64,000 nucleotides of DNA. Origin: Agromyces hippuratus. GTDB taxonomy: Bacteria > Actinomycetota > Actinomycetes > Actinomycetales > Microbacteriaceae. The stretch lies in assembly GCF_013410355.1 (NCBI RefSeq), contig NZ_JACCFI010000001.1:2480001-2544000 (forward strand). Reading direction: 5' to 3'. Under the pieces are notes generated by a model. That model ran no database searches and had not been told where the DNA came from. It worked only from the letters and a program-made list of their open reading frames with translations. The position numbers and the translations under genes were made by a program. Positions 16,151 through 25,184 of the stretch are shown piece after piece; the first letter of the stretch is position 1; the number at the start of each line of letters is the position of its first letter.

Positions 16151-19100
16151 ATGGCCCGCTCCGGCCCCACCCCCGCTCGCGACGCGAAGACGTCCCGACG
16201 GCACCGCGCCATCGGGCTCGCCCTGGCGGCGGCCCTCGCCGCACCGCTCGCCGCCCTCGCCCCCGCTGCGCTGGCACCCGCGGCCCAGGCATCCGCCGCT
16301 CCCGCCGTGAAGACCGCCTTCGGCGCCCCTGACGAGATCGCCGCCGACTACTACGCCGCCCTGCTGCGCCACACGCGCTGGGTGAACACGGTCTGGGATC
16401 CGGCGATCAACGCGTACCAGTTCAAGGACTTCAACTTCGCGGTGGTGCTCGGCAACGCCGTGATCGTCACGCACGGCGACTACGACGCCGAGATCACCGG
16501 CATCTCGAAGGACCAGCTCACACAGCGCACGATCGACACGATCCGCTACTACGCCGCCAAGAACCGCTTCGTCGACCCGAACGGCACCTGGGGCAAGAAG
16601 ATGTTCTGGGACTCCACGTTCCAGTCCTACTTCCTCGACGCGGGACGCGTGCTGTGGGATCAGCTCGACGCCGCGACGCAGAAGCACCTCGAGACGATCG
16701 CCGTCGGGCAGTCGGCCTACACGTCAGACCTCGACTACGGCAACGACCCGCTGTCGGGCTCGTGGACGGCCGACTGGCCCACCGGCAAGCACGAGGGCGA
16801 CACCGCGCAGGAGGAGGCGGGCGTGTACACGCAGGCGCTCGCGCCCGGTCTCGCCTGGGCACCCGACCATGCCGATGCTCCTCGCTGGAACGAGCAGCTC
16901 GGCGACTGGGCTCGCAACGCCGCCGGCCAGCCCACCGCCGACCTCAACAACCCCGCCGTCGTCGCCGGGAAGCCGGTGTCGACGAACACGATGCAGACGA
17001 TCTACGACACGTACCTCGTCGAGAACCACGGGTCGTTCGGCCCGCACTACCAGTCCGACATCTGGCGTTCGGGCGGGCGCAACGCGATCCAGTTCATCCT
17101 GAACGATCAGCCGATCCCCGAGTACCTGAAGCACCAGCCGAACTCGGCCGAGCTCTGGCAGTCGATCAAGATGGTGATGTCGAATCAGGGCGAACCGTTC
17201 ATGCCGATGGTCAACGACCGCGAGTACCTCTATGGCCGCGACGTGATCCCGATGGCCTTCCTCGGTCAGGTGCTGCGCGACCCCGACGCCGTGCGCGCCG
17301 AGGCGAACATGGCCGCATCGCTCGAGGCCTACCAGGCGTACGCGCCGGTCGACCGGCTCGCCAAGTTCTCGGGAGAGCCGAAGTACGAACCCGAGGCGCG
17401 CGCCGAGATCGCGATCTCGTACCTCCTGCACGTCGAGGCCGCCGAATCGGTTGAGGGGGTCGTTCAGGCCACACCGCCGGACGAGTTCTTCGCCCGTCTC
17501 GCCGGCGTGCGCGACTTCGGCGCCGGCCCCGGTCTCTCGGTGCAGCAGTCCTCGAACGCGTGGGCCGCGGCATCCAGCAAGAAGGGCTTCCTGAAGTTCC
17601 CTTGGGTTCCGGGCCATGACTCGTGGCTGTTCGCGCTGTCAGGCGCGACGCCGTACCTGTACCCGAACTCCGCAGCGACGGTCGCCGGCCGGCACACGAG
17701 CACCTACACCGGGCCGCGCGACGGCTTCGAGGGCACGGCATCCGTCTTCCGCGTCGGCGACGGCTACGCGGGCCAGGTGACGCTGCCGAGCGGCGCGGCA
17801 CTGTACGCCTCGACCGGCGCCGGCTGGCAGGACGGCACCGTCTCGGTGCGCAACCTCGACCTCAGCGGCTACAACGGCCTCGACGGCTCGCGCACGTACT
17901 CCACGGCCGAGGGATCGGCCACCGACACCCTTCCCGTCGTGACGCCGCCGAACCCGGCCGACGCGAACGCCGCCCGCATCGACGACCTGTCGTTCGACCC
18001 GGTGTCGACGCGTTTCGTGCGCATCCAGGGCCAGCAGGGCAACGCCCGCTACGGCTACTCGCTGTACTCGGTGCACGCCTACGGCACGGCTGACGAGGCC
18101 ACGATGGACCTCGCCGCCGGGCGCCCCGCGACCGCATCGAGCGAGGACCCGGCCCGCCGGGCCTCGACCGTCACCGACGCCAACCCCGCGACACGCTGGG
18201 CCGTCGCCGTCGCCGAGCGCACGCGTGCGGACTCGTGGATCCAGGTCGATCTGGGCGCAGAGAAGACCATCGGTTCGGTGCGTCTGGCCTGGGAGGCGAG
18301 CGCCGGTGAGCGCTATCTCGTGCAGACCTCGTCGGACGGCCAGACCTGGACCACGCAGACCGCCTACACCGGCAGTGCCGACGCCAACGTCGCACGCCTC
18401 GACACGGTCGACCTGACGCCGGCAGGAGCGACCGCCCCGGCTCCGGTCGAAGCGAGGTTCGTGCGGATGCAGGGTGTGCAGGGCGACCCCGCCTACGGCT
18501 ACTCGCTCTACTCGATGCGCGCGCTGACGGCGACCGGCGTCGACGCAGCGGCGGGCAGGCCTGCGACGGCATCGAGCTCGGACGCGGGTCGCGCCCCGTC
18601 GAGCGTGACCGACAGCGACCCCGCCTCGCGCTGGGCCGTGTCGCGTGCCGACCGAACCCGGGCCGACTCCTGGATCCAGGTCGACCTCGGCGCGCCCACC
18701 GCGATCACGCAGGTGCAGCTGGGCTGGGAGGCATCGGCCGGTCGCGAGTACCGCATCCAGGTGTCGGCCGACGCCGAGACCTGGCAGGATGCCGCGAGCT
18801 TCCGCTACACGGGCGACCAGGTCATCACGACCGAGGGCTCGTGGATCAACGTCGAGGGCACGGCCGGCTTCGTCGTGCGCGGCGGGCAGGCCCCGATCAC
18901 CGTGTCGAGCGAGAAGGAGGGGATCAACACCGTCCGCCTCGGCGGCGGAGACCGTCCGATGCTCGTCGAGATGGTGCCGGGCGACGCCGCCGCGACGGCC
19001 GCGCAGGATGCGGCACTGCAGCCGCACGCCGATGGACTGCTCGTGAGCTCGCTCGACGGCTACCTCACCGCCTTCAACCTCACGGGCGCCGACGTCACGA

Positions 19101-19840
19101 CCGACGTCGCGGTCCCCTACGTCGGCGACACCGTGTCGCTGTTCGCCGGCGACCAGGTGCTCGGAGCCGATGCCTCGAACCTCACCGTCACGGTGCCCGC
19201 GGGCGACGCCGTCGTGCTCGCTCCGCGCGCCACGGTGCCGACCTCGGCCGCGCAGGCGGCCGGCGTCACGGTGTCGGTGGTCGACGGCCGTACGGTGCGC
19301 GTCGCGAGGCCGGACGGCGGGGATGCCCGTGCCGACGCGGCCGCCACGCGGACGCTCGACGTGACGAACGTCGAGACCGGCGAGACGCGGACGCTGCCCG
19401 TGGGCAAGCCGAAGGTCGCGGCCGCCACATCGTTCCGGGGCGCGACACCGTTCCCGATGCCCGACCTGGCGCTGAGCACGCTGACGTTCCCGGCATCCGT
19501 GCTGCCCGAGGGCATGACCTCACCGCAGGGCGCGGTCGACGACGACACCCGCACCACGTGGACCCCGGGGGCGAACGGACGCATGGTCACCGACCTGGGT
19601 ACGGCGCAGCCGATCGGCACGGTCACCACGCAGTGGAACGGCGATGACGCCCCGGCGGCGACCGTGTCGGTGAGCGACGACGGCATCACGTTCCGCGATG
19701 TCGGGTCGATCAAGGCCGGCGCACCGCGCGGTTCCGTGGTCGTCGAGGCGACCGCGCGGTACGTGGCGCTGACCACCGAGTGGGCCGAGGGCGACCCGAG
19801 TCTGATCGCGCTGCGCGTGCTCGTGCCGGGCACCGACTGA
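16151..19840 (+). CDS. large secreted discoidin (F5/8 type C) domain protein
   Basis: 1229 residues. A twin-Arg-containing basic head and long Ala/Leu stretch form a signal peptide (about 1-50, ending AQASAAP). The next 550 residues are rich in Trp and Tyr and probably helical; I do not recognise the fold, but it may be an alpha/alpha-barrel glycan-active domain. Two F5/8 type C (CBM32-like) modules follow at about 645-793 and 795-895, sharing GRPATASS and SWIQVDLGA. A third, weaker one ends the protein (about 1115-1229). Start ATG 16151 has AGGAGA 6 bases upstream. Promoter plus LacI-type operator suggest induction by a sugar. No glycan transporter is adjacent. Confidence 0.85.
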   Translation: MARSGPTPARDAKTSRRHRAIGLALAAALAAPLAALAPAALAPAAQASAAPAVKTAFGAPDEIAADYYAALLRHTRWVNTVWDPAINAYQFKDFNFAVVLGNAVIVTHGDYDAEITGISKDQLTQRTIDTIRYYAAKNRFVDPNGTWGKKMFWDSTFQSYFLDAGRVLWDQLDAATQKHLETIAVGQSAYTSDLDYGNDPLSGSWTADWPTGKHEGDTAQEEAGVYTQALAPGLAWAPDHADAPRWNEQLGDWARNAAGQPTADLNNPAVVAGKPVSTNTMQTIYDTYLVENHGSFGPHYQSDIWRSGGRNAIQFILNDQPIPEYLKHQPNSAELWQSIKMVMSNQGEPFMPMVNDREYLYGRDVIPMAFLGQVLRDPDAVRAEANMAASLEAYQAYAPVDRLAKFSGEPKYEPEARAEIAISYLLHVEAAESVEGVVQATPPDEFFARLAGVRDFGAGPGLSVQQSSNAWAAASSKKGFLKFPWVPGHDSWLFALSGATPYLYPNSAATVAGRHTSTYTGPRDGFEGTASVFRVGDGYAGQVTLPSGAALYASTGAGWQDGTVSVRNLDLSGYNGLDGSRTYSTAEGSATDTLPVVTPPNPADANAARIDDLSFDPVSTRFVRIQGQQGNARYGYSLYSVHAYGTADEATMDLAAGRPATASSEDPARRASTVTDANPATRWAVAVAERTRADSWIQVDLGAEKTIGSVRLAWEASAGERYLVQTSSDGQTWTTQTAYTGSADANVARLDTVDLTPAGATAPAPVEARFVRMQGVQGDPAYGYSLYSMRALTATGVDAAAGRPATASSSDAGRAPSSVTDSDPASRWAVSRADRTRADSWIQVDLGAPTAITQVQLGWEASAGREYRIQVSADAETWQDAASFRYTGDQVITTEGSWINVEGTAGFVVRGGQAPITVSSEKEGINTVRLGGGDRPMLVEMVPGDAAATAAQDAALQPHADGLLVSSLDGYLTAFNLTGADVTTDVAVPYVGDTVSLFAGDQVLGADASNLTVTVPAGDAVVLAPRATVPTSAAQAAGVTVSVVDGRTVRVARPDGGDARADAAATRTLDVTNVETGETRTLPVGKPKVAAATSFRGATPFPMPDLALSTLTFPASVLPEGMTSPQGAVDDDTRTTWTPGANGRMVTDLGTAQPIGTVTTQWNGDDAPAATVSVSDDGITFRDVGSIKAGAPRGSVVVEATARYVALTTEWAEGDPSLIALRVLVPGTD

Positions 19841-19855
19841 GCCGGCGAGCTCGGC

Positions 19856-19895
19856 GACGGCTCGAGCGGCGTCGACGCGCGCCGCTCGAGCCGTC
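19856..19895. terminator. bidirectional terminator
   Basis: Perfect 16-bp arms (19856-19871 and 19880-19895) around an 8-base loop, between the convergent discoidin-protein and MFS genes. Confidence 0.85.
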
Positions 19896-19923
19896 ACCGC
19901 CCGCCCGCCGCTCGGAGCATCGC

Positions 19924-21186
19924 TCAGGCGTCGACCGGGTCGACGATCGAGATCGGCCGCGTCGGCGGCTCGTGCCGCACCGGCATCGCCGCGATCACAC
20001 GCTTCAGTCGCCACGCGGCGAAGACCGCGAGCACGCTGAGGGCGAGGTGCATGCCGAGGAACACGTCGCCGAGCCCCGCGCCGAGCAGCACTCCGGCGAC
20101 GAGCGGGCCGGCGGCGGTGAACGACGTCTGCAGCGCCGACATCGCGCCGAGCGTGCTGCCGACCATGCCCTTCCGCGCGAGCGAGGCGATGAGCGGGTTC
20201 AGCACGGGGCTGTAGATCGTCTCACCCACCGCGAAGATGCCATAGGTCATGACGAACATCGCCGACGCGACGCCCGGCGCGAGCTGCGCACTCGCGAGCA
20301 CGAGCCACGCGACGACCCAGATGCCGCCGACCACCATGAGCAGAACGGGCGCGCTGACCTTCGCCGTGAGGCGCACGACCACGACCTGCAGGGCGACGAT
20401 CACGATGCAGTTCACGGCCGCTGCGGTGCCGACCGCGACGGGGTCGACCTCGAGCACGGTGATGCCGTATGCGGGAATGCCCGACTCGAACTGCGCGTAG
20501 AACCCGAGCGCGAGCGCGATCATGATGACCGAGGTCCAGCGCAGCGCGGGGTTCGCGAACACCAGGCGGAACGCCCCGGGGCGTCGCTCGTCGGACAGCC
20601 CGGTGACGGCCTCGGCGGTGAACTCCGCAGAGCGTCGGGCACCGCGCCCGGCGAGCGCGATGATCGCTGACGACACCGCGAAGCCGGCGGCGGCCATGAG
20701 GAATCCGATGTCGAGTCCGTCGTGCCGGCCGAGGTCGATGATCTGCCCGGCCAAGAACGCGCCGGCGGCCATGCCGAGCGCCTCTCCGGTGAACTTGTAC
20801 GCGAAGACCTTGCGTCGATCGTCGGTCGACGACCACTCGAGCGCGAGCACCTGCTTGGCGGGAACCGCGGCGGCCAGGCCCAGACCGAAGACGAGCATGC
20901 CGCCGAGGAAGACGGCAGGGCTGTCGGCGAAGACCAGCGAGGCGGCGCCGACGGCACCGAGCAGCTGCGCGACGACGGCGACGTGCACGGGGTTGTACCG
21001 GTCTGCCAGCCTGCCCGCGATCGGCGCGGCGACGAGCGCGCCCACCGAGAAGAGCGACGACGCGGCCGCCGCGACGAGGGCGCCCCAGCCTCGCGTGTCG
21101 GCCGCGTAGGCGTACTGGTAGGGGAGCACGGCACCCCAGCCGAGCATGCCGATGCTCGATGCGAGAATGAGCAGTTTCGCGCGCAC
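19924..21186 (-). CDS. MFS transporter
   Basis: 420 residues with 12 predicted membrane helices. The loop 2-3 motif AGRLADRYNP is the major-facilitator signature. Of two in-frame GTG codons I chose 21186, because AAAGGTGG then has a 7-base spacing; GTG 21192 would be too close. It is divergent from a MarR gene with a palindrome between them, as for drug-efflux systems repressed by MarR. Substrate unknown. Confidence 0.88.
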   Translation of the reverse strand: MRAKLLILASSIGMLGWGAVLPYQYAYAADTRGWGALVAAAASSLFSVGALVAAPIAGRLADRYNPVHVAVVAQLLGAVGAASLVFADSPAVFLGGMLVFGLGLAAAVPAKQVLALEWSSTDDRRKVFAYKFTGEALGMAAGAFLAGQIIDLGRHDGLDIGFLMAAAGFAVSSAIIALAGRGARRSAEFTAEAVTGLSDERRPGAFRLVFANPALRWTSVIMIALALGFYAQFESGIPAYGITVLEVDPVAVGTAAAVNCIVIVALQVVVVRLTAKVSAPVLLMVVGGIWVVAWLVLASAQLAPGVASAMFVMTYGIFAVGETIYSPVLNPLIASLARKGMVGSTLGAMSALQTSFTAAGPLVAGVLLGAGLGDVFLGMHLALSVLAVFAAWRLKRVIAAMPVRHEPPTRPISIVDPVDA

Positions 21187-21281
21187 GGGCACGCCACCTT
21201 TCCGGAGTCGAGAGTCTCGAGTGAGACGGATGCCTCGCCTGCGCGTCACGGGAGGGGAAGCGATGATTCGAACACGAACTA

Positions 21282-21293
21282 TTCGATATCGAA
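21282..21293. promoter_or_regulatory. MarR-type operator between MFS and marR
   Basis: TTCGATATCGAA is a perfect 12-bp palindrome in an AT-rich island between the divergent genes. Confidence 0.6.
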
Positions 21294-21318
21294 ATATTAG
21301 CATCCGAAATTGACGTGC

Positions 21319-21324
21319 GAGAAT
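21319..21324 (+). promoter_or_regulatory. -10 element of leaderless marR-type gene
   Basis: GAGAAT ends 6 bases before the ATG at 21331. The same hexamer and spacing occur at the other MarR gene (31396). Confidence 0.45.
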
Positions 21325-21330
21325 GCCCCT

Positions 21331-21837
21331 ATGGCCAAACGCACCCCGTCAGCGCAGGAACTGCATCGCCGCGCCGTCGCCACCTACGTCGCCGCGGGCG
21401 GCGAGGAGTCGGTGCAGCGGGTCATCACCGCTGTGCAGGGGCTCACGAAGAAGCTCGACCAGTGGTACGTCAGGCAGCTCACCGACCTCGACGTGAGCTC
21501 GGGCGAGTGGGCCGTCGTCACCTCGCTGGCCAAAGCCGGAGAGGCCCTCACCCCGAGCCAGCTCGCGGAGCTCACGAACGTCGCGCCGTCGTCGATGACG
21601 CATCGCCTCGACAAGCTCGCCGAGCGCGGCCTCGTCGAGCGCGCAGCCGATCCCGACAACCGCACCCGCATCCTCGTCAGCCTCACCGAGGAGGGCTGGG
21701 GCCTGTTCAGTCAGGCGATCCGCGACTCCGACGTCGTCGAGTCCGACGTGCTGCAAGACCTCGGCGACACCGAACGCGCCGAGCTCGCCCGCCTGCTCGA
21801 GGTCGTCATCGCGCGCCTCGACGACATCGACGCTTGA
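21331..21837 (+). CDS. MarR family transcriptional regulator
   Basis: 168 residues. The winged helix-turn-helix (about 50-125) contains LTPSQLAELTNVAPSSMTHR and the wing VERAADPDNRTRILVSLTEEG; flanking helices form the dimer interface. ATG 21331 is preferred over 21310 because a -10-like GAGAAT ends 6 bases before it. It probably represses itself and the divergent MFS gene through the palindrome at 21282-21293. Its last codons and stop are duplicated downstream. Confidence 0.9.
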   Translation: MAKRTPSAQELHRRAVATYVAAGGEESVQRVITAVQGLTKKLDQWYVRQLTDLDVSSGEWAVVTSLAKAGEALTPSQLAELTNVAPSSMTHRLDKLAERGLVERAADPDNRTRILVSLTEEGWGLFSQAIRDSDVVESDVLQDLGDTERAELARLLEVVIARLDDIDA

Positions 21838-21965
21838 CCGCGCACGCACGACTCTGCACGCGAGGCGTCGTCATCGCGCGTCTCCGACATCGACGCCTGA
21901 CCGCGCACGCACGACTCTGCACGCGAGGCGTCGTCATCGCGCGCCTCGACGACATCGACGCCTGA
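21802..21965. repeat. tandem repeat of the marR 3' end
   Basis: Copy 1 begins at 21802 inside marR, copy 2 at 21867 (period 65), and copy 3 at 21930 (period 63; copy 2 has lost 2 bases). Each copy carries the VVIARLDDIDA-stop sequence or its degenerate form, then CCGCGCACGCACGACTCTGC. The third copy ends soon after its TGACC. It looks like replication slippage or unequal crossing-over that copied the stop codon. Confidence 0.85.
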
Positions 21966-22006
21966 CCAACCCGCACCGGGATGCCGTCGCCGGCATCACC
22001 GGCTCG

Positions 22007-22480
22007 TCAGTCGCCGACCCGGTCACGCAGATGTGCACGCAGCTGCGCGACGACGAGCTCGTGATCAGCGAGCTCCGGCAGCCCCGACACGCCGACGGCG
22101 CCGATGACCCCGACCTCGCGGATGCGGATCGGCACGACCCCGCCGTGCGCCGCGAACTCGCGCGGGTCGAGGCGGGCGTGCACGTCGAAGTCCTCGCCCT
22201 TCGCGCGGAACTCCTCGCCGACGAGCATCGAGGCCTTCCCGTACCGCTCGACGACGCGGTGCTTGCGATCGAGCCACGCGTCGTTGTCGGCGGTGGCGCC
22301 GGGCAGGGCGGCGTGGAACACCCGCTGCGACCCGAACCAGATCGCGATCGCGACCGGATGCCCCGCCTCGGCGGCTGCCGCTCGCAGCCGCCCTCCGACC
22401 ACCCATGCGTCGTCGAGGGTGAACCGGTCGAACTGCAGTTCGGATGCTTCGGCGACGAGCCGTTCGAGCAGCTCGCTCAT
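22007..22480 (-). CDS. UPF0303/GlcG-HbpS-like heme-degrading domain protein
   Basis: 157 residues matching the UPF0303 group of the GlcG/HbpS fold: LQFDRFTLDDAW near the start, VAIAIWFGSQRVFHAALPG, NDAWLDRKHRVVERYGKAS, and EFAAHGGVVPIRI. HbpS-type relatives bind or degrade heme; UPF0303 members have no firm function. It overlaps the upstream alcohol dehydrogenase gene by 4 bases (ATGA), so the two are translationally coupled. Confidence 0.85.
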   Translation of the reverse strand: MSELLERLVAEASELQFDRFTLDDAWVVGGRLRAAAAEAGHPVAIAIWFGSQRVFHAALPGATADNDAWLDRKHRVVERYGKASMLVGEEFRAKGEDFDVHARLDPREFAAHGGVVPIRIREVGVIGAVGVSGLPELADHELVVAQLRAHLRDRVGD

Positions 22481-23526
22481 GGCCGCAGCAGCACCTTCGT
22501 GGCGCGTCGCTCGTCCATCGCGGCGTACGCCTCGGCGGCATCGGCGAGCGGCAGCTCGAGGTCGAACACGAGCCCGGGCTCGATCGCGCCCGAGCGCACA
22601 TCGGGCAGCAGCTCCTCGATGTAGCCGCGCACCGGCGCGACCCCGCCGTTCACGCCCACGTTGCGATTGAAGAGCGGGCGCACGGGCAGCTCGGGCCCGC
22701 CGTTCGGCGCGCCGACGTAGCCGACCATTCCGCCGGGGCGGGTCGAGCGGATCGCCTGGTCCATCGACTCCTTCGTGCCGACGCACTCGAGCACCCGGTC
22801 GGCGCCGATGCCCCCGGTGAGCTCCTGCACCCGCGCGACGCCCTCGGCGCCGCGCTCCTCGACGATGTGGGTCGCGCCGAACCGGCGGGCGAGCGCCTGG
22901 CGTTCGGGATGCCGCGACATCGCGATGATCGTCGTGGCGCCGAGTCGCTTCGACGCGATGATCGCGCAGAGGCCGACCGCGCCGTCACCCACGACGGCGA
23001 CCGAGTCGCCGGCCGAGACGCCGGCGGAGACCGCGGCGTGGTGGCCGGTGCCCATGACGTCGGCGAGCGTCAGGAGCCCGGGCACCTCGTCGTCGCCCAC
23101 CGGTCCGGGCACGACGACCAGCGTGCCGTCGGCGAGCGGCACGCGAACGCGCTCGCCCTGGCCGCCGTCGGCGAAGCCGCCGACGCGGTCGTCGGAGCCC
23201 CACCATCCGCCGTTCAGGCACGAGGTCGAGACGCCGTTGCGGCAGTTCGCGCACGTGTTGTCGCACACGTAGAAGGGGGCGATCACGAAGTCGCCGACGG
23301 CGACCACCGCGACGTCCTCGCCGATCGCCTCGACGACGCCGATGAACTCGTGCCCGATGCGGTGCGGCTCGTCGGTCGGCGTCACGCCGCGGTACGGCCA
23401 GAGGTCGGAGCCGCAGACGCACGCGGCGACGACCTTCACGATGGCGTCGGCGCCGGTGGAGAGCACCGGGTCGGGCACGGTTTCGACACGGATGTCACGG
23501 GGCGCGTGGATGACGGTGGCGAGCAT
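22477..23526 (-). CDS. zinc-dependent alcohol dehydrogenase family protein
   Basis: 349 residues of the medium-chain dehydrogenase/reductase superfamily. Catalytic zinc ligands are expected in CGSDLWPYRG (Cys, near 38) and GHEFIGVVEAIGE (His-Glu, near 59). The structural zinc loop is CDNTCANCRNGVSTSC. The Rossmann motif GDGAVGLCA lies near 180. It oxidises an alcohol or reduces an aldehyde with NAD(P); substrate unknown. Minus-strand TAGGCT (23538 to 23533) ends 6 bases before the ATG, a leaderless pattern. Confidence 0.92.
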   Translation of the reverse strand: MLATVIHAPRDIRVETVPDPVLSTGADAIVKVVAACVCGSDLWPYRGVTPTDEPHRIGHEFIGVVEAIGEDVAVVAVGDFVIAPFYVCDNTCANCRNGVSTSCLNGGWWGSDDRVGGFADGGQGERVRVPLADGTLVVVPGPVGDDEVPGLLTLADVMGTGHHAAVSAGVSAGDSVAVVGDGAVGLCAIIASKRLGATTIIAMSRHPERQALARRFGATHIVEERGAEGVARVQELTGGIGADRVLECVGTKESMDQAIRSTRPGGMVGYVGAPNGGPELPVRPLFNRNVGVNGGVAPVRGYIEELLPDVRSGAIEPGLVFDLELPLADAAEAYAAMDERRATKVLLRP

Positions 23527-23532
23527 GCTCCG

Positions 23533-23538
23533 AGCCTA
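23533..23538 (-). promoter_or_regulatory. -10 element of leaderless alcohol dehydrogenase operon
   Basis: TAGGCT on the minus strand ends 6 bases before the ATG at 23526. Confidence 0.5.
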
Positions 23539-23579
23539 CGCGCGCCGCCCCGACTGCGGTTGTCGAAAACCGCCCGTGC

Positions 23580-25142
23580 TCACACGTGCGGCACGAACTC
23601 CTGCCAGGCGAGTCGCTTCTCGCGCCGCGGGTCGAGCTCGATGCGGTCGACCCGATCGAACACGAGCGTGCGCCTGGTCACCTCGTCGTATCGCGGCCAG
23701 TCGTCGAGCGGTGCTCCGGATGCCGCGAGCGCGACCCAGTGCGCCTGCATGCGCCGCCCGACCGCACGGAACATGCGGCGCCCGCCGAGCATCGTGAGCC
23801 CGGCGCCGGTCAGGGTGTCGAACTTCTCGAAGAGCGCGAAGAGTTCGAGACCGTGGGTCGCATCGAGGCCGAGGAGCCGCGGCATCCGCGGGGCCGCATC
23901 GAATCGGTACATGTGCGTCGGCGCGAACCGCGCATGCCGCTCCGCGACCTTCACCGACGGGAACCAGAACGTGAAGTCCCCGGCGAAGTCGGCCGCAGGC
24001 CGCCGATCGGGAAGCCCGGGGTATTGGCGTTTGATGGCCTTGCGCGACTTCTTCCGCGTGTTCGCGAAGATCGCACGGATGCGCGGCTTCGTCGTCGGCA
24101 GGATGCTGATGCGCCCCTCGAAGAGCGACCCCTCGCGGTCGTTGGTGCCGATGATGAGCGGCACCCGGTGCGCGAGCCCGTCGCGGAACGCGTCGAGCGG
24201 GCGATGCGGCAGGAACCCGCCGTCGATCACCGGCGCGAGGCTGATCGTGCCGGGGTCCTCGTCGGGGGTGCGGATCGTGAGTGCGGTCGTCGCCTCGGCG
24301 AGTTTCATGGCGTCGGCGGTGCACAGCATCGCCGCGGCATCCTCGACCGACTCGCTCTCGAGGTCGTCGTCGTCGACCACGCGGCTCAGCAGCTGCACGT
24401 ACTCGTGAGCCCATCTCGCCGTCGTCTCGGGCAGGTACACGGCGTTCGCCGGCGAGCTCTGCGCGATCGCCCGGCTGAACAGGCCCTCGGCGGCGGGCAC
24501 CGTGAGCAGCGTCGTCACCGAGTTCGCACCGGCCGACTCGCCGAAGAGCGTCACGCGGTCGGGGTCCCCGCCGAACGAGCGGATGTTGCGGCGCACCCAT
24601 TCGAGCGCGGCGACCTGATCTCGCAGGCCGAGGTTCGCCTCGATCGGGCGCTCGGGCGTCGAGTAGCGGCGGAAGTCGAGCCAGCCGAGCGCCCCGAGGC
24701 GGTAGTTCATGCTGGCGTAGACGATCCCGTGCTCGCGCACGAGTCGTTCGCCCTGACGGGGGTACTCCCCCGAGGAGCCCACGCTGTAGGCGCCGCCGTG
24801 GATGAACACCATGACCGGCCGGCCCGTCGGCCCCGCCGCATCGTCGGGAGCGATCACGTTGACGCTCAGGCAGTCCTCGCTGCGCACGAGGCTCGGCGCC
24901 GCGCCGATGAACTGGCCCTTCCGCTTCTGCGGTGCCACCGGACCGAACTCGGCGGCATCGCGCACGCCGTCCCAGCCCGACGCCGCCCGGGGCGCACGGA
25001 AACGAGCGTCGCCGCCCGTCGACGCCGCATACGGGACGCCCCGCCAGCAGCGCACGCCGTGCCGGCGCACCCCGCGCACCGCGCCCGTCTCGGTCTCGAC
25101 GACGAGGGCGCCGTCGGTTCCCGGTCCAGCTCCCACCAGCAT
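23580..25142 (-). CDS. type-B carboxylesterase/lipase family protein
   Basis: 520 residues of the alpha/beta-hydrolase carboxylesterase family. The nucleophile elbow GESAGA puts Ser near 203; the oxyanion hole is HGGAYSVGS (near 115-123). EDCLSVNV near 90 is the conserved N-terminal signature. No signal peptide, so cytoplasmic. Start ATG 25142 follows minus-strand TAGGCT (25155 to 25150) by 7 bases. Likely hydrolyses carboxylic esters; para-nitrobenzyl esterase-type enzymes are the closest named group. Confidence 0.92.
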   Translation of the reverse strand: MLVGAGPGTDGALVVETETGAVRGVRRHGVRCWRGVPYAASTGGDARFRAPRAASGWDGVRDAAEFGPVAPQKRKGQFIGAAPSLVRSEDCLSVNVIAPDDAAGPTGRPVMVFIHGGAYSVGSSGEYPRQGERLVREHGIVYASMNYRLGALGWLDFRRYSTPERPIEANLGLRDQVAALEWVRRNIRSFGGDPDRVTLFGESAGANSVTTLLTVPAAEGLFSRAIAQSSPANAVYLPETTARWAHEYVQLLSRVVDDDDLESESVEDAAAMLCTADAMKLAEATTALTIRTPDEDPGTISLAPVIDGGFLPHRPLDAFRDGLAHRVPLIIGTNDREGSLFEGRISILPTTKPRIRAIFANTRKKSRKAIKRQYPGLPDRRPAADFAGDFTFWFPSVKVAERHARFAPTHMYRFDAAPRMPRLLGLDATHGLELFALFEKFDTLTGAGLTMLGGRRMFRAVGRRMQAHWVALAASGAPLDDWPRYDEVTRRTLVFDRVDRIELDPRREKRLAWQEFVPHV

Positions 25143-25149
25143 GTGCCGG

Positions 25150-25155
25150 AGCCTA
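25150..25155 (-). promoter_or_regulatory. -10 element of leaderless carboxylesterase gene
   Basis: TAGGCT on the minus strand ends 7 bases before the ATG at 25142. Confidence 0.5.
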
Positions 25156-25184
25156 CGCCCGTCTCATGAACGGACGGGGCGGTC

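Noticed and set aside
21802..21965. Possible CRISPR or small regulatory RNA array after marR
   Set aside because: The units are contiguous duplicates of the marR 3' end, not repeats with unique spacers.
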